Positions 36,491 to 44,990 of a DNA stretch of 64,000 bases are shown here, piece after piece. Source of the DNA: Psychroflexus planctonicus (GTDB taxonomy: Bacteria; Bacteroidota; Bacteroidia; Flavobacteriales; Flavobacteriaceae); assembly GCF_014640195.1 (NCBI RefSeq), contig NZ_BMGM01000006.1, positions 62,001 through 126,000 on the forward strand, written 5' to 3'. Position 1 is the first letter of the stretch. Each line of letters opens with the position of its first letter. Both the position numbers and the translations under genes were made by a program. The notes under the pieces are model-generated. The model did not search any database, was not told where the DNA came from, and was given only the letters and a program-made list of their open reading frames with translations.

Positions 36491-36941
36491 AATCTATAAT
36501 TTCTTCTGGAGAACGAATTTCTAATGTTGGATAATTCATTCTCAAATTTATTGAATTATATCCTCTTATTCTATAGACATTCACAATATGTTTAAAATTC
36601 CAACTTACTAAAATATCTGCTCGATTAATTGTTGCAGTTGCTATATGCACACAATCGTCAAAACTTGTTGCTCCAACAACTCCTTATTCAATATATTTTT
36701 TTGCAAGAGTTAGTATATCATCTGTTATTTCGACCTTTTCCATACTCTTATTTGGAAGCTTGTAAAAATGACTTTTTACATTTTTTGGTGCTTTCACTAG
36801 CTCGGCTTCAACCAAATCTGAGTATAAACAAGTTACTTTTCCAAGTTTAATCCGCTCAAACAGTTGTAGCGTAAATTTGTCAAATTCCTTGTCAAAAATT
36901 CCACCAAAAACCGATGTATCTAGATAAAATTTCTGTTTCAT
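36480..36941 (-). pseudogene. PIN-domain toxin gene broken by a TAA stop
   Basis: The frame opens with MKQKFYLDTSVFGGIFDKEF (first PIN-domain Asp), runs to residue 85 (LTLAKKYIE), meets TAA at 36684-36686, then continues without further stops (GVVGATSFDDCVHIATATIN, ADILVSWNFKHIVN) to 36480. Relatives read K-Y-I-E-E-G-A/V-V at the break, so a Glu codon GAA most likely became TAA. The second half carries the remaining catalytic acids (DDCVH) and the conserved LVSWNFKHIV, so the truncated product should lack RNase activity. The small partner gene downstream is intact. Confidence 0.85.
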
Positions 36942-37111
36942 TAGCGTATTTCTGAAAATAAAGCTACAAAATTTTATCTACACTCACTTCAATCTTAGAA
37001 AAATAGCTTGTTAATTTCAACATTATCCGAAAAAAAATAAAAATTCATTTAAAGTCTTAAGTTAAGGATTGACAATGTTTCATTTTGTTTAGTAGGACAA
37101 AAGTAAGTTTC

Positions 37112-37867
37112 CTATTGAAATATCTTCTTTTTACGAAGCTCGAAGTTTTGACCTAAATACACTTTTCTTACCATTTTATCTTCGGCTAATTCTTCGGGTT
37201 TACCGTGTTTTAATATATTTCCTTCAAACATTAAATAGGTTCTGTCTGTAATGGCAAGAGTTTCTTGTACGTTGTGATCGGTAATTAAAATTCCGATGTT
37301 TTTGTCCTTCAACTGTGCAACAATTTTTTGAATATCTTCTACAGCAACGGGATCTACTCCTGCAAAAGGTTCATCTAACAAAATAAAATTTGGATCGGTA
37401 GCTAAGGCACGAGCAATTTCAGTTCTTCTTCTTTCGCCACCTGAAAGTAAATCGCCACGATTATTACGAATGTGACCAAGACCAAATTCCTCAATTAAGC
37501 TTTCCATCTTGAGTTGTCTTTCCTTTTTACTCATTTTAGTAAGCTCTAAGACGCTCATAATATTTTCTTCAATACTCAGTTTTCTAAAAATAGAAGCTTC
37601 CTGTGCCAAATAACCAATTCCGTTTTGGGCGCGTTTATACATCGGGAATTTGGTGATTTGCGTTTGATTAAGAAAAATAGAACCACGAGTTGGTTTTACC
37701 AATCCCACAATCATATAAAAAGTTGTGGTTTTTCCAGCCCCATTTGGCCCGAGCAAACCCACTATTTCGCCTTGGTTTACTTCCAACGAAACGCCTTTTA
37801 CAACGGGAACACCTTTGTATTCTTTTACGAGATTTTCTGCTCTTAGCTTAATGGATGGTTTAGACAT
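37112..37867 (-). CDS. lptB: LPS export ABC transporter ATPase LptB
   Basis: A 251-residue ATPase from the ATG at 37867 ([19 protein letters not shown]); a GTG two codons upstream is less likely. Walker [16 protein letters not shown]-loop, signature [17 protein letters not shown], Walker [14 protein letters not shown] and the switch His in [10 protein letters not shown] are intact. It powers LPS extraction with LptF and LptG. It overlaps the CMD-family gene by 8 bases and belongs to the minus-strand run kdsD-tatC-CMD-lptB, a mix of LPS and export functions. Confidence 0.95.
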   Translation of the reverse strand: MSKPSIKLRAENLVKEYKGVPVVKGVSLEVNQGEIVGLLGPNGAGKTTTFYMIVGLVKPTRGSIFLNQTQITKFPMYKRAQNGIGYLAQEASIFRKLSIEENIMSVLELTKMSKKERQLKMESLIEEFGLGHIRNNRGDLLSGGERRRTEIARALATDPNFILLDEPFAGVDPVAVEDIQKIVAQLKDKNIGILITDHNVQETLAITDRTYLMFEGNILKHGKPEELAEDKMVRKVYLGQNFELRKKKIFQ

Positions 37868-38219
37868 TGGCACCGTATTTTTCTTCTACTGCATCCCAAT
37901 ATTCGTAGGCTCTTCTGAGATGCGGAATAACAATTGTACCGCCTACTAATGTTCCAATACTTAAGGCTTCAACTACTTGTGCTTTAGTAAAACCCATTTT
38001 ATGGGAAGATTCTAAATGATATTTTACACAATCGTCGCAACGTAAAACTAAAGATGCCACTAAACCTAAAAGTTCTTTTGTCTTCTTATCTAAAGCACCT
38101 TCAGCAAACGAATTGGTATCTAAATTAAAAATTCGTTTTAAAACACGATTATTATCATTGATAATTTTATCGTTCATTCTAGCTCTGTAGGCTTCAAATT
38201 CATCTACTAAATCCTTCAT
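37860..38219 (-). CDS. Carboxymuconolactone decarboxylase-family (AhpD-like) protein
   Basis: A 119-residue helical protein with the CxxC redox pair in [18 protein letters not shown], the core motif of the AhpD-like branch. The C-terminus [18 protein letters not shown] is also family-like. AhpD proteins use the Cys pair and a nearby His for peroxide reduction, so a thiol-based activity is likely. It is packed between lptB (8-base overlap) and tatC (2-base gap), an order common in Flavobacteriaceae. No direct role in LPS export is shown. Confidence 0.85.
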   Translation of the reverse strand: MKDLVDEFEAYRARMNDKIINDNNRVLKRIFNLDTNSFAEGALDKKTKELLGLVASLVLRCDDCVKYHLESSHKMGFTKAQVVEALSIGTLVGGTIVIPHLRRAYEYWDAVEEKYGANV

Positions 38220-38221
38220 TT

Positions 38222-39043
38222 TTATCTTTTTTGTTTTTCTTTTTTCACAACCGCTTTCGAAATAAAAATACTTATTTCATACAATATTAAAACCGGAATG
38301 GTAACAATAATTTGGCTTGCTACATCAGGTGGAGTTATAATAGCAGACAAAATTAGAATTAAAACAATAGAATATTTCCTATTATTTCTTAAAAATTCAG
38401 GAGTTACTAAACCTAACTTAGATAAAAAGTAAATAATTATAGGTAATTCAAAAATTAAACCGCTTGCCAGAACACATGCGCGCACTAAACCAATATAACT
38501 GCTTAAGTCAAAATCGTTAAAAACTTCGCCGCTGACTTGGTAACCGCCTAAAAAATTAATTGATAATGGTGTTATAACGTAATATCCGAAAAGCACACCT
38601 AAAAAAAACAGAAGTGATGTTGCAAAAATAAACCACTTGGAGCTTTTTCTTTCATTGGCGTACAAGCCTGGTGAAAGAAATAACCAAAACTGATAAATTA
38701 CATACGGAAAAGCCATGATGAATCCTGCGGTAATCGATGTCCAAATATGAGCGCTAAATTGGCCTGCCATTGTCCTGCTTTGTATGCGAAAAGGCAACTC
38801 CGAAAAACAAAGACTTTCGTCTAAACCAAGGTATTGAGAAATATTGCAAAATATTCTGTAGGTAAAAAAGTCTGCACTTTTTGGACCAAATAAAATAACA
38901 TCAAAAATAAATCCTTTAGCTGCAAAAGCAAGTCCAGATGCAACCAAAATGGCCAAAGTAGCCCGGATTAAATGCCAACGTAAATCTTCTAAGTGATCTA
39001 AGAAAGACATTTCGTTAACATTTTTCTTTTGCTTTTTTGCCAT
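38222..39043 (-). CDS. tatC: Sec-independent protein translocase TatC
   Basis: A 273-residue protein with six membrane helices. The N-terminal cytoplasmic SFLDHLEDLRWHLIRA contains the conserved LxELRxR-like signal-peptide binding region, and FGYYVITPLSINFLGGYQ and ARACVL-type helices follow. TatC binds twin-arginine signals of folded proteins; a probable client, the RRDFIV metallophosphatase, is at 62583. No tatA/B gene is adjacent. It starts directly after the kdsD stop, with no spacer. Confidence 0.93.
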   Translation of the reverse strand: MAKKQKKNVNEMSFLDHLEDLRWHLIRATLAILVASGLAFAAKGFIFDVILFGPKSADFFTYRIFCNISQYLGLDESLCFSELPFRIQSRTMAGQFSAHIWTSITAGFIMAFPYVIYQFWLFLSPGLYANERKSSKWFIFATSLLFFLGVLFGYYVITPLSINFLGGYQVSGEVFNDFDLSSYIGLVRACVLASGLIFELPIIIYFLSKLGLVTPEFLRNNRKYSIVLILILSAIITPPDVASQIIVTIPVLILYEISIFISKAVVKKEKQKR

Positions 39044-40024
39044 TTAAATAATGCCTTCTTTAATTAGATTATGAAGGTGAACAACACCAGCATATTTATT
39101 ATCTTCTTCAACTAAAACCTGAGAAATACTGTTGTTTTCAAGCAACTCTAAAGCTTTTACTGCTAGTGCTGAATTAGAGATAGTTTTAGGCGAACTACTC
39201 ATAATATCTTTAGCTTTTAAATGCATAAAATCTTGATTGTCTGTCAACATTCTTCTAATGTCTCCATCGGTAATTATCCCAATAATTTTATCATTTTCAA
39301 GAACAGCTGTAGCTCCGAGCATATTTTGCGAAATCACTACTATTACTTCTTTCACATCTGCATCAGGTGTAACTTGAGGCTTCATATTATTAAGCGTAAT
39401 GTCGCTTACTTTTAAATAAAGTGTTTTTCCTAGTGAACCGCCAGGATGGTATTTTGCAAAATCTTGACTTGAAAAACCGCGCATTTTCAACAAACAAACC
39501 GCTAAAGCATCTCCCATAACTAGTTGAGCTGTAGTGCTAGTAGTTGGAGCTAAATTAATCGGACAAGCTTCTTTGTCTACATAAGAATTTAGTACAAAAT
39601 CGGCTTGTTTCGCCAAATATGAATCAACATTACCTGTAATAGCAATCAATTTGTTTTTGAAGTTCTTAATAAGTGGAACCAAAACTTTTATTTCAGGAGT
39701 GTTGCCACTTTTTGAAATACAAATTACCACATCATCTTTTAAAATGCTTCCTAAATCGCCATGAATGGCATCTGCGGCGTGCATAAAAATGGCTGGTGTT
39801 CCAGTTGAATTTAACGTGGCTACAATTTTGTTTGCAATGATGGCACTTTTACCAATTCCAGTAATAATTACTCTTCCTTTAGAAAAATATATTTGCTGAA
39901 CAACTTCACTAAAATCGGTAGTTAACAAACTGGCTAGCCCCTTAATAGAATTAGATTGCGTGAAAATTGTATCTTTGGCTAAGTGAAGAATTTCATCGGA
40001 ATTCATTTTAGATGAATTATGCAT
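39044..40024 (-). CDS. kdsD: Arabinose-5-phosphate isomerase (KpsF/GutQ family)
   Basis: A 326-residue protein: SIS sugar-isomerase domain (about 35-185; VIITGIGKSAIIANKIVATL, STGTPAIFMHAADAIHGDLG, CISKSGNTPEIKVLVP) followed by two CBS domains (about 205-326; TDGDIRRML, VLVEEDNKYAGVVHLHNLI). It converts ribulose 5-phosphate to arabinose 5-phosphate, the first step of Kdo synthesis for LPS. Start chosen at the ATG at 40024; a second ATG six codons on is also possible. It heads the kdsD-tatC-CMD-lptB run and diverges from recQ. Confidence 0.93.
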   Translation of the reverse strand: MHNSSKMNSDEILHLAKDTIFTQSNSIKGLASLLTTDFSEVVQQIYFSKGRVIITGIGKSAIIANKIVATLNSTGTPAIFMHAADAIHGDLGSILKDDVVICISKSGNTPEIKVLVPLIKNFKNKLIAITGNVDSYLAKQADFVLNSYVDKEACPINLAPTTSTTAQLVMGDALAVCLLKMRGFSSQDFAKYHPGGSLGKTLYLKVSDITLNNMKPQVTPDADVKEVIVVISQNMLGATAVLENDKIIGIITDGDIRRMLTDNQDFMHLKAKDIMSSSPKTISNSALAVKALELLENNSISQVLVEEDNKYAGVVHLHNLIKEGII

Positions 40025-40093
40025 TTGTACATTTTAAATAAATACGTATCTTTAAAAATGCAAATGTAGTTAAAACAAAATAGTATTATAAAA

Positions 40094-42277
40094 TTGTCAG
40101 AACTCAATTTACATCAGGAATTGAAAAAGTACTTCGGATTCGATGAATTCAAAGGACTACAGGAAGAAGTAATTAAAAGCATTATTGGTAAGAATGATAC
40201 TTTTGTGATTATGCCCACGGGTGGCGGAAAATCACTTTGTTATCAATTGCCAGCTTTAATTCAAGAAGGAACCGCTATTGTAGTTTCTCCTTTAATTGCT
40301 TTAATGAAAAACCAAGTAGATGCTATTGAAGCGCTTTCAGACCAGAATGGCGTTGCGCATGTATTGAATTCTTCCTTGAATAAAACACAGGTTAAACAAG
40401 TAAAAAGCGATATTGCCAATGGCGTAACCAAGCTGTTATATGTTGCACCTGAATCTTTAACTAAAGAAGAATATGTTGATTTTTTAAAGCAACAGACCAT
40501 TTCCTTTTTAGCTATAGATGAAGCGCATTGTATTTCAGAATGGGGTCACGATTTTAGACCTGAATACAGAAATCTGCGGAAAATTATTGGAAGAATTGGA
40601 GATAATATTCCGATTATTGGGCTTACAGCAACAGCAACCCCTAAGGTGCAGGAAGATATTATTAAAAATTTGGGCATGGAAAACCCAAATACATTTAAAG
40701 CTTCTTTTAACCGCCCAAACTTGTATTATGAAATACGCCCAAAAACCGCCAACGTAGATGCAGATATAATTAAATTTGTAAAACAAAACGATGGTAAAAG
40801 CGGAATTATTTATTGCTTGAGCCGAAAACGCGTTGAGCAATTATCCCAAACCTTACAAGTCAACGGTGTAAATGCCATTCCTTATCACGCTGGTTTAGAT
40901 TCTAAAACCCGAGCCAAACATCAAGACATGTTTTTGATGGAAGATGCAGATGTAGTGGTAGCAACCATTGCCTTTGGAATGGGAATTGACAAACCCGACG
41001 TGCGTTTTGTAATACATAACGATATTCCGAAAAGCATAGAATCTTATTACCAAGAAACGGGTCGCGCTGGTCGAGATGGCGGCGAAGGCCACTGCCTTGC
41101 TTTTTACAGCTACAAAGATGTAGAAAAGTTAGAAAAATTTATGAGCGGAAAACCTGTGGCTGAACAAGAAATTGGTCACGCCCTACTCCAAGAAATTGTG
41201 GCTTTTGCCGAAAGCAGTATTTCCAGAAGAAAGTTTATCCTGCATTATTTTGGTGAAGAATTTGACAATGAAACTGGAGATGGAGGCGATATGGATGACA
41301 ATGTGCGTTATCCTAAAAAACAAAAAGAAGCTAAAGATGATGTGGTTTTACTGATAAAAACCATATTGGAAACTGGTGAAATTTACAAAACAAAAGATGT
41401 AGTTAGCACGTTGATTGGAAATCCCAACGCTTTAATCAAATCGCATAAAACTGATGCTAAACCCATTTTTGGAAAAGGAAAACACCAACCCAAGGCCTAT
41501 TGGATGGCGCTTACTAGACAAGTGATTGTAGCGGGTTTACTTAAAAAAGAAATTGAAACTTACGGTGTAATTCATGTTACTGATGCTGGTAAGGAATTTG
41601 TAAAAAACCCAAGTTCTTTCTTAATGGCAGAAGATCATGACTTCTCTGAAACAGGCGGCGAGCCAGTAGGAAAAACTTCTGCAACAACAGACGAGCAGTT
41701 GCTTAAAATATTGAAGTCTTTGCGAAAACAAGTAGCCAAGCAAAAAGAAGTTCCGCCATTTGTGGTTTTTCAAGACCCATCTCTAGAAGATATGGCGCTC
41801 AAATATCCTATTACCATGGAAGAGCTGGTCAACATTCATGGTGTTGGCGAAGGAAAAGCTAAAAAATTTGGAAAGAAGTTTATCGATTTAATTAGAAACT
41901 ACGTTGAAGACAACGATATTTTTAGACCTGAAGACATGGTGGTTAAATCTACCGGAGCCAATTCTAGCAATAAATTGTACATTATTCAAAATGTAGATCG
42001 AAAGCTGCCACTTACGGATATTGCCAGTGGTAAAGGCATGAACATGACCGAGTTTATTGAAGAATTGGAAGCCATTGTGTACAGCGGTACCAAACTAAAC
42101 ATCAATTATTGGATTGATGAAATTCTAGACGAAGAGCAACAAGAAGAAATACACGAGTACTTTTTAGAAGCCGAAAGCGATAGCATTAATGATGCTATAG
42201 ATGAATTTGACGGAGATTATGAAGAAGAAGAACTCCGCCTATACAGACTGAAATTTATTAGTGAAGTCGCAAATTAA
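40094..42277 (+). CDS. recQ: ATP-dependent DNA helicase RecQ
   Basis: A 727-residue helicase. Walker [19 protein letters not shown] box [15 protein letters not shown], motif [13 protein letters not shown] and motif [14 protein letters not shown] form the two RecA lobes (about 1-345). RQC winged-helix and HRDC domains follow (HRDC about 545-620). The C-terminus is acidic ([20 protein letters not shown]). It starts at TTG 40094; no suitable ATG is near. It resolves recombination intermediates and restarts forks. Its last 12 codons and terminator are repeated at 43929-44005 and 46029-46108. Confidence 0.96.
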   Translation: MSELNLHQELKKYFGFDEFKGLQEEVIKSIIGKNDTFVIMPTGGGKSLCYQLPALIQEGTAIVVSPLIALMKNQVDAIEALSDQNGVAHVLNSSLNKTQVKQVKSDIANGVTKLLYVAPESLTKEEYVDFLKQQTISFLAIDEAHCISEWGHDFRPEYRNLRKIIGRIGDNIPIIGLTATATPKVQEDIIKNLGMENPNTFKASFNRPNLYYEIRPKTANVDADIIKFVKQNDGKSGIIYCLSRKRVEQLSQTLQVNGVNAIPYHAGLDSKTRAKHQDMFLMEDADVVVATIAFGMGIDKPDVRFVIHNDIPKSIESYYQETGRAGRDGGEGHCLAFYSYKDVEKLEKFMSGKPVAEQEIGHALLQEIVAFAESSISRRKFILHYFGEEFDNETGDGGDMDDNVRYPKKQKEAKDDVVLLIKTILETGEIYKTKDVVSTLIGNPNALIKSHKTDAKPIFGKGKHQPKAYWMALTRQVIVAGLLKKEIETYGVIHVTDAGKEFVKNPSSFLMAEDHDFSETGGEPVGKTSATTDEQLLKILKSLRKQVAKQKEVPPFVVFQDPSLEDMALKYPITMEELVNIHGVGEGKAKKFGKKFIDLIRNYVEDNDIFRPEDMVVKSTGANSSNKLYIIQNVDRKLPLTDIASGKGMNMTEFIEELEAIVYSGTKLNINYWIDEILDEEQQEEIHEYFLEAESDSINDAIDEFDGDYEEEELRLYRLKFISEVAN

Positions 42278-42282
42278 AAATT

Positions 42283-42313
42283 AAAACCCCGCTCTAAATT
42301 GAGCGGGGGTTTT
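42283..42313 (+). terminator. recQ terminator
   Basis: AAAACCCCGCTC (42283-42294), 6-base loop, GAGCGGGGGTTTT (42301-42313). Six bases after the recQ stop. The same hairpin in diverged form recurs near 43976-44005 and at 46075-46108. Confidence 0.93.
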
Positions 42314-42345
42314 AATTTAAAATGTGGTTTTAAATGGATTAATAC

Positions 42346-42561
42346 TCAATTTCCGTCATTCGGTTTTTGTTTAGTATGTGTGAATTTATATTGAAAAATC
42401 AATACCAATAGTACTAACAAAGTAACTAGGAAACCTTGAAGTGATTTCCACTCAAAAGTTTGATTTAATATTTTAGACCACTCAATTTGCATTGTAAAAT
42501 AAATTAAGCCTACTAACAATAGTAAAATTAATGCGACATGTATTTTTTTGGGTAGTTTCAT
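42346..42561 (-). CDS. Two-helix small membrane protein, cassette 1
   Basis: A 71-residue protein from the ATG at 42561 (MKLPKKIHVALILLLLVGLI). Two hydrophobic helices (about 7-25 and 40-58) enclose a short loop IEWSKILNQTFEWK; the tail is hydrophilic. The pattern K-L-P-K-K-I, helix, I-E/D-W recurs in the proteins at 44428 and 44769, so they form a family. It is the last gene of the minus-strand cassette-1 operon. No known family recognised; small paired-helix proteins of this type are sometimes immunity or stress proteins. Confidence 0.7.
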   Translation of the reverse strand: MKLPKKIHVALILLLLVGLIYFTMQIEWSKILNQTFEWKSLQGFLVTLLVLLVLIFQYKFTHTKQKPNDGN

Positions 42562-42577
42562 AATATAAAAGTAAGCA

Positions 42578-43156
42578 TTAAAAATTATAGCCCAAGTTGA
42601 TTCTAAAAAAAATAGGGAAGAAACCGCTGTTTCCTTTTCCGTCAAAAACAAACAATGGACCTGTATCAAATAAAAAATGAATACGATTATAACTTCGCTG
42701 AAAACCCCATGAAGCTAAAAACATAAAATCGAAATCACTTTGCCTAATCAAGTTGCCTTCAATAGGCTTCCCTAAGCTAAGGGAGCGTAATGCCACGAAA
42801 TTTCCAGAATTGAAGGAAGTATTTTTTCCCTGACTTGAGCGTTTTTCAAGATTATAAAAAAACTTTTGCTCTATGTTTAAAAAGGGTTCAAAAGAATAAT
42901 TCCAGCCTGTTGGCCCAGATTTTCTTCGTACGTTCATTCCATTAACACTTCCCATATAGGTAACACCAGTAGAAAAACTCAAACTGGAAAATTTTCCAGT
43001 CCTCAATTCAAAGCCCATACCCGGACTCAAAACATTCAACCTGAAAATTTTCTTTTCAAGAAGGCTGAAATCAGTCGTTTTCTCTTGACTTTGAGCACTT
43101 ACAACAATACCCAAAAAAAGCATTGCAACGCATAAAAAACAGGTCTTATTAATCAT
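42578..43156 (-). CDS. Secreted protein, possible outer-membrane beta-barrel
   Basis: A 192-residue protein from the ATG at 43156 with a signal peptide ending VSAQS. The remainder is rich in alternating strands with aromatic ends (NVLSPGMGFELRTGKFSSLS, FSFTGVTYMGS-like, FFPIFFRINLGYNF), and ends in Phe, a common outer-membrane barrel feature. It follows the cassette-1 lipoprotein with 4 bases between and precedes the two-helix protein. Function unknown; it may be a small barrel working with the lipoprotein. Confidence 0.65.
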   Translation of the reverse strand: MINKTCFLCVAMLFLGIVVSAQSQEKTTDFSLLEKKIFRLNVLSPGMGFELRTGKFSSLSFSTGVTYMGSVNGMNVRRKSGPTGWNYSFEPFLNIEQKFFYNLEKRSSQGKNTSFNSGNFVALRSLSLGKPIEGNLIRQSDFDFMFLASWGFQRSYNRIHFLFDTGPLFVFDGKGNSGFFPIFFRINLGYNF

Positions 43157-43160
43157 GATG

Positions 43161-43586
43161 CTAGAGTTTAACAAGCGTAATTGCTATATCGGGGCCATCA
43201 TCGTTATAAGAAAGTAACATAGAATCTTCATCGATGAAATCTACAAAAAACTCAATCACCACGTCGTCGCCAGGCTGCACACTTATGTAGGAATTTTCTT
43301 CATCAATAAACCAAGCATCTGTAAAGCTTTGTTGCAGACAATCTCCCGAAGCGTCTTCATTATGTACTTCATAAGTTAACTGATTGTTAGCTCTGTAAGT
43401 AATCTTATTCTCTAACATACAATCTCCTTCTTCTAAACCTGCATCTGTGTCGTTAACTTGTACAGCAGTATACTTCCAAGTGCCTAACATTTGGCTCTCT
43501 AAAGTAAGGGTGTTTCCAGCATCGTCGTCTGATGAACATGCGAGAAAAAAGAATATCATTGTACTTAAAATTAGTGTTTTTTTCAT
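43161..43586 (-). CDS. Lipocalin-like lipoprotein, first gene of cassette 1
   Basis: A 141-residue lipoprotein: lipobox FLAC, then SSDDDAG, a surface-export-type acidic signal. The body reads LESQMLGTWKYTAVQVNDTD at the start and has a lipocalin-like small beta barrel pattern (GTW near the first strand, YRANNQLTYEV, NEDASGDCLQQSFTDAWFID). Two Cys pairs may form a disulfide. The likely promoter region upstream contains a (TG)12 tract about 140 bases away. Ligand unknown. Confidence 0.7.
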   Translation of the reverse strand: MKKTLILSTMIFFFLACSSDDDAGNTLTLESQMLGTWKYTAVQVNDTDAGLEEGDCMLENKITYRANNQLTYEVHNEDASGDCLQQSFTDAWFIDEENSYISVQPGDDVVIEFFVDFIDEDSMLLSYNDDGPDIAITLVKL

Positions 43587-43723
43587 GTTGATATATGTTT
43601 ATTGCTCTTTTCTTTTGAGCCTAAGAATTTAGTTTTGATATGAATTTTCAGATAGATCTAATTTACAGATGCTAAAACTACATATAATCTTTACAACGCA
43701 AATACTTAAAAATCCAGTAGCGA

Positions 43724-43747
43724 TGTGTGTGTGTGTGTGTGTGTGTG
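43724..43747. repeat. (TG)12 dinucleotide tract
   Basis: Twelve TG units in a row. The equivalent place in repeat copy 2 (about 45829-45845) has only the degraded tgtttgtgtatgtgtgtg. The tract lies 138 bases upstream of the cassette-1 lipoprotein start, in a position where slippage could change spacing of regulatory sites. Confidence 0.95.
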
Positions 43748-43928
43748 AAGTTGATCATGAACTAAATTTCATGGCATCAAAATAAAAACTTTGTTTCTCA
43801 CTGCATTGCAGAAAATCTGCAATTAACATTTTAGTTTTTACATTGATTTATAGACACTTAACTATTTTTAAATAATTATACAGTAGTAAGCTTTCTATTT
43901 GCTAAGTCAATTATTTGGTAAGTTTTGG

Positions 43929-43967
43929 TTCTACCGACTGAAATTGATCAGCGAAGTAGCGAATTAA
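43929..43967 (+). pseudogene. Displaced recQ 3' end, copy 1
   Basis: Reads F-Y-R-L-K-L-I-S-E-V-A-N-stop in frame, against [12 protein letters not shown]-stop at the end of the real recQ. Between the matching TAC and TAA codons most base differences are silent (CGA/AGA, ATC/ATT, AGC/AGT, GTA/GTC, GCG/GCA). A version of the recQ terminator follows (ccactc...gagcgggggtttt). Confidence 0.85.
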
Positions 43968-44028
43968 AAATAATAAAACATCCACTCGAAATTGAGCGGG
44001 GGTTTTGAATTAAAATCTATACTTTCAT

Positions 44029-44340
44029 TTAAAATTGGAAAAGTTTTCTGATTCTAGTTCTATGTATGTACAAATAAAACAAAGCTGCAAAAAGTACAAA
44101 AAATAGATTTGTTAAATATAAGCGTTCACCTATTGAATAACTTACATCTAAAAGACTTAAAATAATGAATGCAGCTACAACTAAAACTAATGAAAAAATA
44201 AGAAAAGTACGTTTATGCTTTTTATACATTTTTAATTTATTGGATTGGTAGCGCGTTTTATATTCAACATAAAACACGATACACAAAAGAAAAAAAGCAA
44301 TTAATGCTAAGATGTTTTCTATAGACATAATTGAAATCAT
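44029..44340 (-). CDS. Three-helix small membrane protein, cassette 2
   Basis: A 103-residue protein with three hydrophobic helices (about 7-25, 46-66, 75-93) and a strongly basic loop YKTRYQSNKLKMYKKHKR. An ATG four codons later (44328) could also be the start. No family recognised. It is the last gene of the cassette-2 operon and ends just after the displaced recQ terminator of cassette 1. Confidence 0.6.
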   Translation of the reverse strand: MISIMSIENILALIAFFLLCIVFYVEYKTRYQSNKLKMYKKHKRTFLIFSLVLVVAAFIILSLLDVSYSIGERLYLTNLFFVLFAALFYLYIHRTRIRKLFQF

Positions 44341-44427
44341 GAATTATACTTTAATTATAATTTTTTGACTCTCGTTAAGCTTTTAAGATTCGCTGCGAAA
44401 TCTCAGACATCGCTGAGCTTCATTATA

Positions 44428-44649
44428 CTATAATATTACTTTTCTTCCTTTTAACCTAGCCACATAATAATTGATATAAAAAATAGCTAGGATTAAAAAA
44501 ATAAGGGGTTCACGCATTTCTTTGAACTTTACAGTTAAATCTACATGAGCATTAAAAATACTCCAGTCTATATTTGTTAAAGTTATTGCCAGTAAAATAG
44601 TAACTCCCACAAATAACACAAAGGCGATTTTTTTTGGTAATTTAATCAT
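44428..44649 (-). CDS. Two-helix small membrane protein, cassette 2
   Basis: A 73-residue protein, MIKLPKKIAFVLFVGVTIL, helix, TNIDWSIFNAHVD, short loop with charged EMRE, second helix PLIFLILAIFYINYY, basic tail. It shares K-L-P-K-K-I and I-D-W with the cassette-1 protein at 42346, so they are paralogues. Spaced 119 bases after the next upstream cassette-2 gene. Function unknown. Confidence 0.65.
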   Translation of the reverse strand: MIKLPKKIAFVLFVGVTILLAITLTNIDWSIFNAHVDLTVKFKEMREPLIFLILAIFYINYYVARLKGRKVIL

Positions 44650-44768
44650 GTTCTCAAATTTTAAGTTAAATCAGTACAATTGTCAATATAAGTTACGTAA
44701 GATAAAATCCAAGCTGTAACCTTAATAAATCAGTATTTAAGAGTAATAATTACTAATATTATCTATTC

Positions 44769-44987
44769 TTATTCTTTATTATTTTTATTTTCTTCTTTAA
44801 TTTTCTTGATATAAGGAAAAACAAAAAATAAACCCGCAAAAAACAATACTAATGTTAAGTGCACTTCTTTGATAAAAGTCAAAGTGTCTACTATGTTGTT
44901 CCATTCAATAAAAATCAGAGAAATACCTGCACCAATCGTACTTATTAATATCAAAAGAAATAATACATATTTATTAAAATTAATCAT
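44769..44987 (-). CDS. Two-helix small membrane protein, cassette 2 (second paralogue)
   Basis: A 72-residue protein with two helices (NKYVLFLLILISTIGAGISL and VHLTLVLFFAGLFFVFPYI), linked by FIEWNNIVDT, and a Lys/Asn/Glu-rich tail. The helix-I-E-W-helix plan matches the proteins at 42346 and 44428. It starts 3 bases after the stop of the lipoprotein upstream, so the two should be co-translated. Confidence 0.65.
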   Translation of the reverse strand: MINFNKYVLFLLILISTIGAGISLIFIEWNNIVDTLTFIKEVHLTLVLFFAGLFFVFPYIKKIKEENKNNKE

Positions 44988-44990
44988 AAC

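Larger units (their letters stand above)
43671..44013. repeat. Cassette end repeat, copy 1
   Basis: This 343-base intergenic stretch is closely similar over its length to 45782-46113: shared runs include cattgcagaaaatctgcaat and cagtagtaagctttctattt. It ends with a copy of the recQ 3' end and terminator. Repeat copy 1 closes cassette 1; copy 2 closes cassette 2. It has no ORF. Inside is a hairpin gcattgcagaaaatctgcaat-type palindrome (ttgcag/ctgcaa). Confidence 0.88.

Noticed and set aside
42346-42669. Longer 107-codon form of the cassette-1 two-helix protein
   Set aside because: The extra 36 residues overlap the upstream gene and lack similarity to the paralogues, which begin at the K-L-P-K-K-I segment; the ATG at 42561 fits.
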